Assembly (NCBI RefSeq): GCF_052030685.1 | Contig: NZ_JBQAJM010000012.1 | Location: forward strand, 1-64,000 | DNA length: 64,000 nt | Direction of reading: 5' to 3' | Origin: Caedibacter sp052030685 | GTDB lineage: Bacteria > Pseudomonadota > Gammaproteobacteria > Francisellales > Francisellaceae | Shown: in pieces, positions 39,428 through 48,955 of the stretch | How positions within the stretch are numbered: position 1 is the first letter of the stretch | How the letters are laid out: every line of letters begins with the position of its first letter | The notes under the pieces: generated by a model | Seen by the model: only the letters and a program-made list of their open reading frames with translations | What the model was told of the DNA's origin: nothing | Database searches by the model: none | Position numbers and translations under genes: made by a program

Positions 39428-39506
39428 CTATTTCTGTATCAAAAATTGGACTCTTAACAAACTCGTTACCAACAAAGCCCGTTGCACCAGTTATTAATAC
39501 TTTCAT
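39420..39506 (-). pseudogene. N-terminal remnant of NAD-dependent sugar epimerase
   Basis: A 28-codon frame encodes MKVLITGATGFVGNEFVK and then stops. The TGATGFVG nucleotide-binding loop is that of extended SDR epimerases, which usually accompany PglC-type transferases. The remaining 270-odd residues are missing, and the fragment runs into the start of the transferase gene. Confidence 0.75.
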
Positions 39507-39646
39507 AATATAATTACCCCTTTTACATTGTCTTTCTGATAATGCGCCTCAATTAAAGTAATACATAACTTAAATAACTCTAAACTCAAATTCGATATTT
39601 TACTTCTAAATCTCGCCAATAAATTATAACAATCACCTTTTGCCAT
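39503..39646 (-). CDS. possible 47-residue ORF
   Basis: An ATG frame (MAKGDCYNLLARFRSK...) ends in ATGA shared with the epimerase remnant start, suggesting coupled translation or a leftover gene end. I recognise no family; chance is possible. The surrounding 39510-39700 holds nothing else I can support. Confidence 0.25.
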   Translation of the reverse strand: MAKGDCYNLLARFRSKISNLSLELFKLCITLIEAHYQKDNVKGVIIL

Positions 39647-39704
39647 TTAGCTCAATGACTATGACGCTGCATTATATATTAAAAGCGCTAATCTTTCTTG
39701 ATGT

Positions 39705-40181
39705 TTAGTTTAAAAAATCAAACTTCTCTCGGCAGAACAAATTGATTCGATCATAAATATCAATCAAATCTACACATGATTCGTAAATCGCATTGAGACT
39801 ATCAACCATATCAACCACATTAAATCCATATTCATGCGCAACACTGTTTCTAATTTTTCTTAACCGAAGCCAATGATCAGTGTATAACAACCCTAGCGCC
39901 TCTAATTTATTAAGGATATCGATAAATGACTGACGCTTAACATCCTCCGCCAACAGCATAAGCACCGTTGGAAAAAGCTTCTCACCCATCACATCTTGCA
40001 ACTTAGCAAAGCGAAATAAGAACTGATCAATATGCTCAATTTCTTCATCACGAAATTTCTCATAATTAACCACATCAAAAGGTAATTTGTGTTTCATGTT
40101 ATTATAAGCGTAATTTATTCTCTTTTTGTGCTGGTCACATTCGTATAAAATTTTAACCATTTTATCTTGCAATGGATTCAT
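39705..40181 (-). CDS. HEPN-domain toxin (HepT-like), pair 1
   Basis: A 158-residue all-helical protein. The motif RNSVAHEY fits Rx4HxY, the RNase and AMPylation site of HepT toxins. It overlaps the nucleotidyltransferase gene by 4 nt, as in MntA/HepT modules, where the nucleotidyltransferase neutralises the toxin by adenylylating its tyrosine. It is longer than canonical HepT (about 110-140), and paralogues occur at 54120 and 56877. Confidence 0.82.
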   Translation of the reverse strand: MNPLQDKMVKILYECDQHKKRINYAYNNMKHKLPFDVVNYEKFRDEEIEHIDQFLFRFAKLQDVMGEKLFPTVLMLLAEDVKRQSFIDILNKLEALGLLYTDHWLRLRKIRNSVAHEYGFNVVDMVDSLNAIYESCVDLIDIYDRINLFCREKFDFLN

Positions 40182-40483
40182 AGCTCAACTCCATCTCTTA
40201 AGGCTATATCATCTATCAGGCGTTTATCATCACCCGCTTTTGCAATCACTATATCAATTTTTTGCTCACCCAGCACTTTCTCTAACGCAACCAGCAGATC
40301 AACTTTCCTGCTATAAGCACCTTCAATTTCCTCGTGCTTTTTGGGCAAAAGATATAAATCAATATCTCCCCCTCGCTTTGCGTCATCAACCCGACTACCA
40401 AATAAGAATACTCGCATGTCCCCACCAAAAATTGAATGAACACAAGCTTTTATTTTCAACACATTTTCTTTACTTAAGCGCAT
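40178..40483 (-). CDS. minimal nucleotidyltransferase (MntA-like antitoxin), pair 1
   Basis: A 101-residue protein with FLFGSRVDDAKRGGDIDLYL, the GSx9DxD active site of pol-beta-type minimal nucleotidyltransferases, and a later DIVIA third carboxylate. It probably silences the adjacent HEPN toxin. Its start overlaps the truncated AAA gene by 10 nt, showing a fused operon. Confidence 0.85.
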   Translation of the reverse strand: MRLSKENVLKIKACVHSIFGGDMRVFLFGSRVDDAKRGGDIDLYLLPKKHEEIEGAYSRKVDLLVALEKVLGEQKIDIVIAKAGDDKRLIDDIALRDGVEL

Positions 40484-41340
40484 AAAATACCCTTGTTGTT
40501 AAACCAATGATTACGATAATAAAAATCTTTACTGATAAATAATAAGATATCAAAGGGGTTATAGACTTTTTGCTTTTCACTTCCTGCAAAATTATAACCA
40601 TTATCCCAATGCTTTAATGAGTCATAATCTACTTTACCTTGCTGCAAATGGTCGTTAAAAGTTTCTACTATTTCCACTTGATTATAGCCACAAATATCAG
40701 CATATTTAGCACCTAACGTTATATCATCTAAATTATTTAAATCACTAAACAAACTGACTTTGCTAAATTTTGAAACGCCAGTTAGCATCACAAACTTAAT
40801 ATATTCATCTTGCGCTTTTATGACACTATAAAAATTTTTTAAACGTTGGCGCATTGCTATAGCAAGATCACTATTATATAAGATTGGTTTATCATACTCA
40901 TCGATTAGAATAACCACCTGCTGATACCTAGTGCCAAGTTTGTTAATGAGATAAGAAAATTTGCTACTGATTTCACTATAAGGTTGCTCAATATTATAGC
41001 GCTCATAATACGCATCTAAAAATATGCTAATCTTCTCATCTAATGACTGCGGACTAGAGATATTGCCCTTACCAAAACTAAAATGCAACACAGGATAAGT
41101 CATTTGCCAGTCCCAGTTTTCCTCTAAATAAAGCCCTTTAAATAATTCCCTATTGCCTGCAAAGGCATGCTTAATTGTATCGACCAATAGTGATTTACCA
41201 AAACGTCTAGGTCGTGATAGAAAATAACGCCCCGCACCCTTGTTCACTAACTTATCAACATGCTTGATTTTATCGACATGAACATAGCCTTCAATGATTA
41301 TTTTCTCAAAACTTGAGATACCAATCGGGAGTTTTTTCAT
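40474..41340 (-). pseudogene. AAA-ATPase/PD-(D/E)XK protein, truncated copy
   Basis: From ATG 41340 (AAAGG 7 nt before) the 288 residues align with the first 285 of the gene at 54948-56501. They keep ISSFEKIIIEGYVHVDK, RYFLSRPRRFGKSLLVDT (P-loop variant), VVILIDEYDKPIL (Walker B) and LTGVSKFSKVSLFSDLNNL. The C-terminal linker and nuclease are missing: the frame ends NNKGILCA and runs straight into the MNT gene. The match to PF09820 is by recall. The ATPase half could still be expressed. Confidence 0.8.
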
Positions 41341-41358
41341 AAAATCACCTTTTATCAC

Positions 41359-41574
41359 TTAGCACTGATCCAACATATCATCTAAAGAAAATCCTTCATA
41401 ATGGATAGTATAACCTTGCGATTGCGACTGAACCAAATTCTTTGCTTTAGCTTTAAGCCGATTTAAAACAATTTAATTTTTTGCTCGTTTAACTTCAACA
41501 ACTAATGCTTCACGATTACGCTCATTAATCGCAACCTGTATTACAGTAACACGCATTACCATTTCATGTTTTAA
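41359..41574 (-). pseudogene. C-terminal remnant of another ATPase (DUF234-like), nonsense-interrupted
   Basis: One frame reads VIQVAINERNREALVVEVKRAKN, a stop (41473-41475), then IVLNRLKAKAKNLVQSQSQ and GYTIHYEGFSLDDMLDQC, stop. The pattern ALVVEVKR...LKAKAKNL...GY.I.Y.G.SLDDM looks like the PD-(D/E)XK tail of archaeal-type ATPases with DUF234. No ATPase part remains. It lies directly upstream of the truncated AAA gene. Confidence 0.5.
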
Positions 41575-41644
41575 TTAATAGATCAACCCTAAATTCGCAT
41601 TCAAAATTCAAGGTATCAAATATAGTTCTCCCTTCACTCCATTC

Positions 41645-42796
41645 CTACACATTTAAAGTGGCATTTATAAGATTTTTAAATTCATCTCTTAACATTTCTA
41701 AAAACTTTTCTTGATCATACCTATTACATATTGATTCTCTACATTTAGATTTTACATCTTTATAAAGTTTATTATTATTATAAAACTCCAAAATGCCATC
41801 CTTCAATGAAGCTTCATCTTTTAAATCAACCAAAATACCATTCTCATATGGGATTATCACCTCATTACACCCATTAATATTAGTAGCCACTAACGGAATA
41901 GAGAAACTCCCTGCCTCTAATAACGCATTTGGGAGTCCCTCCCTATAAGAAGGAAGAACAAAAAGGCTTGATATTGCTAAAAATGGTTTTACATCTTCTT
42001 GAAAGTTAACCATAACAATATTTTTATTCACCTCTATCTCATGTTGCACTCTACTATCTACGGGGTTCAAACCACTGTCATAGTCTCCAACCAACAGTAA
42101 TTTTAGTCTTGGATAGTTAGTGCTTATGCTTGAAAAAGCCGAGACTAGCTCATTGACACCTTTATCTCTGACTATTCTTCCAACAAAGGTTATGATGAAG
42201 TCATCTGAATCTAATCCTAAGCTAGACTTCAATTTGCGCTTGTCATAATCTGACACATCATCATAAAAGTGTTTTGTATTAACGCCATTAATTGAACCGT
42301 TCCCGATGATATTTACTTTCTTTTTGGTTAACTTCTTAATATATGTCTTTAAATTAAAGCTATTTGAATATATGTAATTAGCAAACATATAGGTAGTTTT
42401 CTCTGTCCATTTCAATATAATGCGCCTCACTCCTTTTGCCTCTATTAATGGGAGACCAACAACAAAATGAGCTCTAATAGGCACTCTTGCAATAAATGAT
42501 GCTATCATACCAAGCAACCCCGCTTTTGGAGTAAATGAGTAGACAATATCAGGTTTCTCCTTCCTTATAATACTAAGAATATTAAATAAACTCTTAAGGT
42601 CTTTAAAGGGAGTGATTTTACGAGCCATTTCAACCTCATATAAATCAACACCTTCAAATTCTCGTATTTCAGCATTCATTTCATTAGGAGAAGTTACTAA
42701 TTTAACCTCAAAATAGTTAGACAAATATTTTGCTTGCCCTTTAATCAAAGTTGAAAAACAAGAAGGCACTGTGGCAATTATTAATATTTTTTTCAT
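41645..42796 (-). CDS. glycosyltransferase family 4
   Basis: A 383-residue GT-B glycosyltransferase. The C-terminal half has FVGRIVRDKGVNELVSAF, LPSYREGLPNALLEAGSFSIPLVATNINGCNEVI, the GT4 EGxxxxxxE signature. The N-terminal part VYSFTPKAGLLGMIAS is common in transferases adding the second sugar to a lipid-linked primer. It overlaps the SDR gene by 4 nt. Confidence 0.88.
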   Translation of the reverse strand: MKKILIIATVPSCFSTLIKGQAKYLSNYFEVKLVTSPNEMNAEIREFEGVDLYEVEMARKITPFKDLKSLFNILSIIRKEKPDIVYSFTPKAGLLGMIASFIARVPIRAHFVVGLPLIEAKGVRRIILKWTEKTTYMFANYIYSNSFNLKTYIKKLTKKKVNIIGNGSINGVNTKHFYDDVSDYDKRKLKSSLGLDSDDFIITFVGRIVRDKGVNELVSAFSSISTNYPRLKLLLVGDYDSGLNPVDSRVQHEIEVNKNIVMVNFQEDVKPFLAISSLFVLPSYREGLPNALLEAGSFSIPLVATNINGCNEVIIPYENGILVDLKDEASLKDGILEFYNNNKLYKDVKSKCRESICNRYDQEKFLEMLRDEFKNLINATLNV

Positions 42797-43623
42797 TTAC
42801 ATTTTTCTCTTACAAAGTCAATTACCGATCTAAATTTATAATCTTCCATTATATTTTTTAACCGCCCTATATCTGCAACAGAGTCAATAATTTCAACTGA
42901 CTTACATACTTCACGAACATCAAAACTAGGCTTGCATTCCTTTGCAACCTCTATTAAGTCGCAAACTTTTACTCCCACTCCTGTCCCTACATTAACAAGC
43001 TCAGGAGCATCATTAACCGTTAGCAATTTTAGGTAAACCTCCACAACATCCTCTACATGAATAAAATCTCGATACCCTTGGCCTTTATTCACCATATCAA
43101 ACTCACGAGAATCTTTAACAGCTTTTATTATTTTAGATACAACTGAAAAGTTATCATTTCCACCATACATATTAAATAATCGTATAAGTGTAAAATCAAT
43201 ATTATAAGCCTGACATACACCCTTTATTAAAAGCTCATTAGAGAGTTTCAAAGCTGCATGTAGAGATTTTGGCTCAACCTTACCATCCTCCAAGCACGGT
43301 ACTATGGAACCATAAATTGAACTACTACTTGTATATAGTACACGATTGATATGCTTTCTATTCTCCTTTAATGCATTCAAAATTTTGGCAGTTGCCCCAA
43401 TAGCGTTATTGATATAAGAGTCAGGATCATCAAATTGCGTAAGCAACGTTGCCGGTTGAAAATTATTAAATATAATATTGCTTTTGCCATTTATCGCAAC
43501 ATTAAAACCATTCTCCATTGCATCTCTTGCCGAATGCAAACTACAGCTGTCTAATTTTCTTGCTAGTTGCTCTGATAAATTACTTGATTTACCTATAATA
43601 ATGTTTTTAACAACTGGATTCAT
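42793..43623 (-). CDS. atypical NAD-dependent epimerase/dehydratase (extended SDR)
   Basis: From ATG 43623 (AAGGG 7 nt before) the product has 276 residues. LYTSSSSIYG, LIRLFNMYGG, GYRDFIHVEDVV and LVNVGTGVG are extended-SDR landmarks. Two key features are unusual: the N-terminal glycine loop reads IIIGKSSNLS instead of GxxGxxG, and the catalytic Tyr-x3-Lys is His122-AAL-Lys126. It may bind nucleotide sugar without the usual redox chemistry or have changed function. Confidence 0.78.
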   Translation of the reverse strand: MNPVVKNIIIGKSSNLSEQLARKLDSCSLHSARDAMENGFNVAINGKSNIIFNNFQPATLLTQFDDPDSYINNAIGATAKILNALKENRKHINRVLYTSSSSIYGSIVPCLEDGKVEPKSLHAALKLSNELLIKGVCQAYNIDFTLIRLFNMYGGNDNFSVVSKIIKAVKDSREFDMVNKGQGYRDFIHVEDVVEVYLKLLTVNDAPELVNVGTGVGVKVCDLIEVAKECKPSFDVREVCKSVEIIDSVADIGRLKNIMEDYKFRSVIDFVREKCK

Positions 43624-43648
43624 ATACTTGCCCTTAATCATGAGGTCT

Positions 43649-44407
43649 CTATTTTTTTAAGACCAATGAAAGCACTGATCTAAAGACGCCAAAATATGAC
43701 CATACGTCAAATAAAGAAAAATGTTGGCACTGCGATTTTAGTCGCTGTTTTCTCATTTGTCTTGAGTTTAATGCTGTAATTCCTTTTTCTGAGTATACAT
43801 ATTTTGTTAGCGGCTCATCAATACAAGTCATTTCCCAGCCTGCTTTATGTAATCTCAACCATAAATCATAATCTTCCACTCTTTTTGCCAATTGATTATA
43901 GTTACCAACCAATATTACTGACTTTGTTCTCAACATAACAGATGAGTGCACAATAACATTTGTATAAGATAACCGTTTCAAATTTGGAAGGTATAGTTTA
44001 ACCTTATCCTTATCTTGTTCGCTAGCAAGCTCTACAAATGATGTTACTAACGCAATACTCTCAGAACTCTTCAATATATTTAATTGCTTCTTTAATCGAT
44101 CTTTTAAGGCATAGTCGCCCGCGTCAATTCGGGCAAAAAAGGGAATCTCGTCTCTTGCTATTTCCTCGACACCTCTTCTAAGACTTTTTTCAATGCCTAC
44201 ATTAACTTTATTTCTAATAATTTTAAGGTTAACTCTATCATCCAAATGACTCTGCACCAACTCTGGAGTAATAATTTCTCTGCTTCCATCATCTAAAATA
44301 TAAAATATAAAACCCTGTAAATCCTCCTCCTGAAAAGATTTTATAGTATCAATCAATCCAATAAGGTTATTATAAACAGGAATTAATATCGCAAGTTGAA
44401 AATTCAA
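43649..44407 (-). CDS. glycosyltransferase family 2
   Basis: A 252-residue GT-A enzyme beginning LAILIPVYNNLIGLIDTI, with YILDDGSRE and ARIDAGDYAL (DxD-like) and RVEDYDLWLRL near residue 190. It should add one residue of the repeat unit on the cytosolic face. It lies 16 bp downstream of the polymerase gene. Confidence 0.9.
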   Translation of the reverse strand: MNFQLAILIPVYNNLIGLIDTIKSFQEEDLQGFIFYILDDGSREIITPELVQSHLDDRVNLKIIRNKVNVGIEKSLRRGVEEIARDEIPFFARIDAGDYALKDRLKKQLNILKSSESIALVTSFVELASEQDKDKVKLYLPNLKRLSYTNVIVHSSVMLRTKSVILVGNYNQLAKRVEDYDLWLRLHKAGWEMTCIDEPLTKYVYSEKGITALNSRQMRKQRLKSQCQHFSLFDVWSYFGVFRSVLSLVLKK

Positions 44408-44423
44408 AATGAATCCACCTTAA

Positions 44424-45524
44424 TCATTGAATAAAAGTTAAAAAGCTTTTATATGGTACAACACCGCCGCTATTGTGCCATAACGTTACTAATAAAACCA
44501 TAGTTGAGACAGAAATAACAAGCGCATACAAAACTCTACAATCTTTTGTGCTTAGTATATTTTTCGCCTGATTTAGCATCATAACAACCGCAAAAGGAAC
44601 TAAAACATTTAAAGGCATTGTTACCCTTGTTACAAGGGTTGCTCCATATCTAATTAACAACAGTTGAAGCACTAAACCAATTATACTTCCGTTAACCAAA
44701 AATATCAGCAATCTATCATTACTTATAGACACTCTTCGACAAACATAAGATAACATAAGTAAAAAAATCAAAACAGAGGAACAGAAAATAGCAATCCCAT
44801 ATATATTGTAATTTTCTCCTACAAAAACATACTCCATATATCTGTCTCTCCCTAGCCAGTTAGCTATGCTTAATATAATTGTACGATCTAATTCAACTAA
44901 ATATTGCAACGCCATTATTAGAATTAAAAAACCTATAAGCCTTAAATTTATTTGTATATACTTCCTAGAAAATAAAGGTAACAGTACAAATATAATGGCG
45001 GAGTAGTGAATTGTCGTAGCAATTAAAACGATAAGAAAATACCGGGAAAAGCGACCTTTTTCAATCTGACTTACTCCATACGCTAAAACAATGAGAATTG
45101 CCAAACCAACCCTTACTACATTAAAAAACAAGGGGAAATAAAATGTACAGTAAAACATGAGCAAGGCATAGTCTGACCTAAAGTTAATTCTTTTAATAAA
45201 TTTAAGTAGTAAAAAACCATCGATAATCGCTAATATCATTAAAAAACTTTGCGATGTTAGACCAATTGTCTTAGCCACCATTTCTATAACAGAAAACCCA
45301 TACTCTTGAATATTCGGCAAGATACAACCATTTAACCATTCTTGAATGGTGGGTATTTCATCTTGATAAATACTAGAATAAGTTAAGTAATCTGTACCTA
45401 TTTCCCACCTAAACGCCGCGAGTAATGTTAAGGCACAGACGATTATGCAGCATTTCAAGTCAATCTGAATCTTCATCACACATAACAAGAAAATGAAAAA
45501 ATATAAAAATAGATAAATTAGCAT
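44424..45524 (-). CDS. wzy: EpsG/Wzy-like polysaccharide polymerase
   Basis: A 366-residue protein with about ten hydrophobic helices. FRWEIGTDYLTYSSIY near residue 40 is the EpsG-family hallmark. It would join lipid-linked repeat units in the periplasm. The codon use and low GC match the neighbouring sugar genes. Confidence 0.83.
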   Translation of the reverse strand: MLIYLFLYFFIFLLCVMKIQIDLKCCIIVCALTLLAAFRWEIGTDYLTYSSIYQDEIPTIQEWLNGCILPNIQEYGFSVIEMVAKTIGLTSQSFLMILAIIDGFLLLKFIKRINFRSDYALLMFYCTFYFPLFFNVVRVGLAILIVLAYGVSQIEKGRFSRYFLIVLIATTIHYSAIIFVLLPLFSRKYIQINLRLIGFLILIMALQYLVELDRTIILSIANWLGRDRYMEYVFVGENYNIYGIAIFCSSVLIFLLMLSYVCRRVSISNDRLLIFLVNGSIIGLVLQLLLIRYGATLVTRVTMPLNVLVPFAVVMMLNQAKNILSTKDCRVLYALVISVSTMVLLVTLWHNSGGVVPYKSFLTFIQ

Positions 45525-45545
45525 TCTTTAAGGAATCCTTTCACC

Positions 45546-46628
45546 TTAATTGTGTACCGATTGCCAGAAATGCAAAAATTTTTCTGCGACTCTTGATGAA
45601 TCATGGTTCAATTCAACATACCTTCGTCCATCCAATGATATTTGGCCTAATTTTTCTCTGTTATCTAGCATCCACTCAACCTGAGATATTATATTGTCGA
45701 CATTTGGCTTTAATGACAAAATAGGAGGCTTCTTATCCAAACCAAGTTCAGAACACCACTTTAGCCAAAACTTATCACTTTGAGAGCCGCAGCACACGAT
45801 CAAACCATTTGCTAACCCGGCCAATGCATTCATTCCAAAAGAATGACAATTTGTTTGATCAAATAACACGTGGGCGCGATTCATAAGTTCAACATATTGA
45901 TTATAAGGTAAACTCTCGACACAAATACATTCCAGATCATCCGGATATCTTTTGTTAAGTTCTGTAAAAGCATCTATTATATAGTTACTTCCTTTAAAAT
46001 CTTCTCTTCCTTTCTGTATGCCATGAAATAAAACCAACTTACCATTAACAAAATTTCTTTGTTTAAAATTATAGTCGCTCAGCCTAAGAGGTTGAAAAAC
46101 CATAAGATGGGGAGTGACAACCTCTCTATAAGCTTCCACATACTCAGCCCATCCAGTTACACCTTTAACACATTTCAACATGAGCTTGTTTGTTATTTTT
46201 GAAAACATTGAAACTTGAGACTTCATGTACTGTACATTAGCTGAGTTTTCAACCTCCTCAAATAACGGCATACCCAGAACTTGTCTTCCCTTTGTCCAAA
46301 AAAAATAATCACAACCGACTAAACACATAAATGATTTTTTAGCCAATAACTTTTTATGAAAAAAAGCCCACGCCCATAATAGTAGATTCCTGCGAAAAGC
46401 TCTCGCATTAATGAACTGGACTATATCATACTCACGAATTAACTTAACGCATTGTCTATAATCCCTTAGGTCAAAATAACTCACATGTTTTTTCCGTTCA
46501 ATATCAAACTTAGTACATTTAACACCATCACCTTCAGAAAAAACATCTACATGATAACCTTTCTTTTTTAGCCCATCAGCTAGAAACACATGGTAATTAC
46601 TATAATCCCCAAACAATAATATTTTCAT
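45546..46628 (-). CDS. probable GT-B glycosyltransferase
   Basis: A 360-residue protein starting MKILLFGDYSNYHVFLADGLKKKGYHVDVFSEGDG, the N-terminal Rossmann fold of GT-B enzymes. FHGIQKGREDFKGSNYIIDAF and DQTNCHSFGMNALAGLANGL mark the C-terminal half, in which the usual E-x7-E is altered. It overlaps the flippase gene by 4 nt. Confidence 0.78.
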   Translation of the reverse strand: MKILLFGDYSNYHVFLADGLKKKGYHVDVFSEGDGVKCTKFDIERKKHVSYFDLRDYRQCVKLIREYDIVQFINARAFRRNLLLWAWAFFHKKLLAKKSFMCLVGCDYFFWTKGRQVLGMPLFEEVENSANVQYMKSQVSMFSKITNKLMLKCVKGVTGWAEYVEAYREVVTPHLMVFQPLRLSDYNFKQRNFVNGKLVLFHGIQKGREDFKGSNYIIDAFTELNKRYPDDLECICVESLPYNQYVELMNRAHVLFDQTNCHSFGMNALAGLANGLIVCCGSQSDKFWLKWCSELGLDKKPPILSLKPNVDNIISQVEWMLDNREKLGQISLDGRRYVELNHDSSRVAEKFLHFWQSVHN

Positions 46629-47869
46629 TTTTTAACAAACCTTAAAAACCAAAATAACACAACTATAAAATAAACTGTATAATTAATCGCAAACGCCATT
46701 GTCAACCCAACAGCTCCATAAAGGTTAAATGCTATAACTGATAATACGATATAAATTATCGTAAATAGTATTTCTAGCTTTATATAAACCTTAATTTGAG
46801 CCTTAGCTAGAAGAACACTAGCAATAACCCAGCTTGCCACCTTTAACACATCACCGATCAATTGGAATAAAAATAAATTTTCCATAGCTAAAAAATCTTG
46901 TGAAAAGAGAATTAAAATAACATGCTCTCTTAGAACATAGATGACTAATGCAAAAATGATCGCTATAGGCACTAGTTTTATCAACACCGAAAAGACTTCT
47001 CGCTTAAGCTCAAGGTTATCAGATATTCTTGCATACTTTGGCAATGCATATGTACTGATCATCATTGTTATAATTAACAAATAGGCATCTGAAACCCTTA
47101 AAATTGCTTGCCAGTAACCAACCTCATCCCAACTAGAGAAATAAGCGACGTAGCCACGTAAAAACATTTGCGCTAAAGGTAAGGCAATAGCTGAAGTAAT
47201 AGCCATCAACGAAAACGCTATTAGTTTTTTTAACTCTATTTTATCCAATTTAGACTTAAAAAAATGAATTTTCACAGGCAGCTTATTCAGGTAAAGACAC
47301 CCCACAAAAAACATACATAGCTGAGACAGCACGAACCCTAACAAAGCACCTTCCGCATGATAAAAATAAGTCAATATTCCTATAAATATAACGGATAACA
47401 ATGCGCTAAATATCGTTATTGCAGCATAAATTGACATTTTATTTAAGCCATTAAAAATGGAGAGAAACATTTGGTTTAATGTATACCCAAACAAGGTTAA
47501 ACCAAAAGCACCAATCACCCACCAGTATTTATAAGTTTGAAAAATATAGTATGACAAAGGCATGCAAAAGATAACGATTAAAAGCCCAGTGATTAAAGAC
47601 GCATAAATAGCAAATTTAATTGCTGTTTCAATAAGTTTAATCAACTGAAGTTGGTTTTTATGATATTCGGAGACATATTTAGTAACTCCTCCATTCACAA
47701 CCCCACCAGAACCCAGCTGAACTATATTTACGAAAGATAAAAATTGACCAAATATTCCAAACGTTGCAACGCTTGCAAATACTGCAATAATTTTTGCAAC
47801 AATAAATTGTGACAATAACTTAGCCGCTGTTGCAATAAGTGCCCAAAAAGAAGTTTTCCAAAAGTTCAT
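46625..47869 (-). CDS. wzx: Wzx-type O-antigen flippase (MOP family)
   Basis: A 414-residue protein with about 12 helices. GIFGQFLSFVNIVQLGSGGVVNGGVTKYVSEY is a typical polysaccharide flippase N-terminal region and the rest fits the MATE/MOP fold. It would move the finished repeat unit across the inner membrane for the polymerase. It is followed by 3 bp and preceded by the aminotransferase. Confidence 0.87.
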   Translation of the reverse strand: MNFWKTSFWALIATAAKLLSQFIVAKIIAVFASVATFGIFGQFLSFVNIVQLGSGGVVNGGVTKYVSEYHKNQLQLIKLIETAIKFAIYASLITGLLIVIFCMPLSYYIFQTYKYWWVIGAFGLTLFGYTLNQMFLSIFNGLNKMSIYAAITIFSALLSVIFIGILTYFYHAEGALLGFVLSQLCMFFVGCLYLNKLPVKIHFFKSKLDKIELKKLIAFSLMAITSAIALPLAQMFLRGYVAYFSSWDEVGYWQAILRVSDAYLLIITMMISTYALPKYARISDNLELKREVFSVLIKLVPIAIIFALVIYVLREHVILILFSQDFLAMENLFLFQLIGDVLKVASWVIASVLLAKAQIKVYIKLEILFTIIYIVLSVIAFNLYGAVGLTMAFAINYTVYFIVVLFWFLRFVKK

Positions 47870-47872
47870 TTT

Positions 47873-48955
47873 TTAACTTATAGCACCAATAATTTTTTTT
47901 GCTTCCTCTTGTGACAGATGCGGCCCAATCGGCAAACTCAACACCTCATTATGAATTTTTTCTGATAGAGCAAAACTCATATCATTCATATCCTGATATG
48001 CTTCTTGAAAATGCGGCGGCTTGGGGTAGTGTATCATGGTTTGCACACCAAAAGAATCTAATTTCTCTTGTAACTCATGCCGCTTATTTGTTGCGATAAC
48101 AAATAAATGCCAAACTGGGTCAGCATAATCCGGAACATAAGGCAATCTGATACTATCAACACTTGCTAATCCATCAATATATAGCTTTGCAAGAACTTTT
48201 CTTCTATCATGCCACTCGTCTATTTTCGCAAGCTTCACTTTCAAGAAAGCCGCTTGTAACTCATCTAAACGAGAGTTGACACCTTTAACCTCATTGTAGT
48301 ATTTCTTTTGCGAGCCATAATTTCGCAAAACCTTAACCTTTTCAGCTATCACTTTATCATTTGTTGTAATCGCTCCTGCGTCACCAAAAGCACCTAAATT
48401 CTTCCCTGGATAAAAACTAAACCCAGCAGCATGCCCTAATGAGCCTGCTTTTTTTCCTTTATATAATGCACCATGTGCTTGTGCTGCATCTTCAATTACA
48501 ATTAAGCCATATTTATTTGCTATCTCCATAATTGCGTCCATGTCACATGGCTGACCATATAGGTGCACTGGAATAATTGCTTTTGTTTTTGAAGTGATTT
48601 TTTCTTCAATTAATCTTGGGTCAATATTATAAGTTCTAATATCTGGCTCGACAGGTACAACCTTAGCACCCACATAGCTTACCGCAAGCCAAGTTGCTAT
48701 ATAGGTATTTGAAGGGACTATCACCTCATCATCTGCACCAATATCATAGGCTCTTAATAAAAGCTCTAAGGCTTCCAAACCATTTCCAAGACCAACAGAA
48801 TATTTGGTTGTGCAGTAGTTTGCAAACTCAGCTTCAAAAGACTCAAGCTCATTGCCTAGTAAATACCAACCCGAATCCATCACGCGATGATATGCTTCAT
48901 CTAAGTCTTCTTTAAGTTCATTATAGGTTGCTTTTAAATCTAAAAACTTAATCAT
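47873..48955 (-). CDS. fdtB: dTDP-3-amino-3,6-dideoxyhexose transaminase (FdtB/QdtB-like)
   Basis: This 360-residue DegT-family enzyme has FLDLKATYNELKEDLDEA, VPSNTYIATWLAV, HLYGQPCDMDAIM, EDAAQAHGALYKGKKAG, and the PLP lysine in SFYPGKNLGAFGDAG. This set is typical of 3-ketosugar transaminases acting after FdtA. It overlaps the acetyltransferase gene by 8 nt. Fuc3N versus Qui3N depends on FdtA and cannot be read from this gene. Confidence 0.85.
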   Translation of the reverse strand: MIKFLDLKATYNELKEDLDEAYHRVMDSGWYLLGNELESFEAEFANYCTTKYSVGLGNGLEALELLLRAYDIGADDEVIVPSNTYIATWLAVSYVGAKVVPVEPDIRTYNIDPRLIEEKITSKTKAIIPVHLYGQPCDMDAIMEIANKYGLIVIEDAAQAHGALYKGKKAGSLGHAAGFSFYPGKNLGAFGDAGAITTNDKVIAEKVKVLRNYGSQKKYYNEVKGVNSRLDELQAAFLKVKLAKIDEWHDRRKVLAKLYIDGLASVDSIRLPYVPDYADPVWHLFVIATNKRHELQEKLDSFGVQTMIHYPKPPHFQEAYQDMNDMSFALSEKIHNEVLSLPIGPHLSQEEAKKIIGAIS

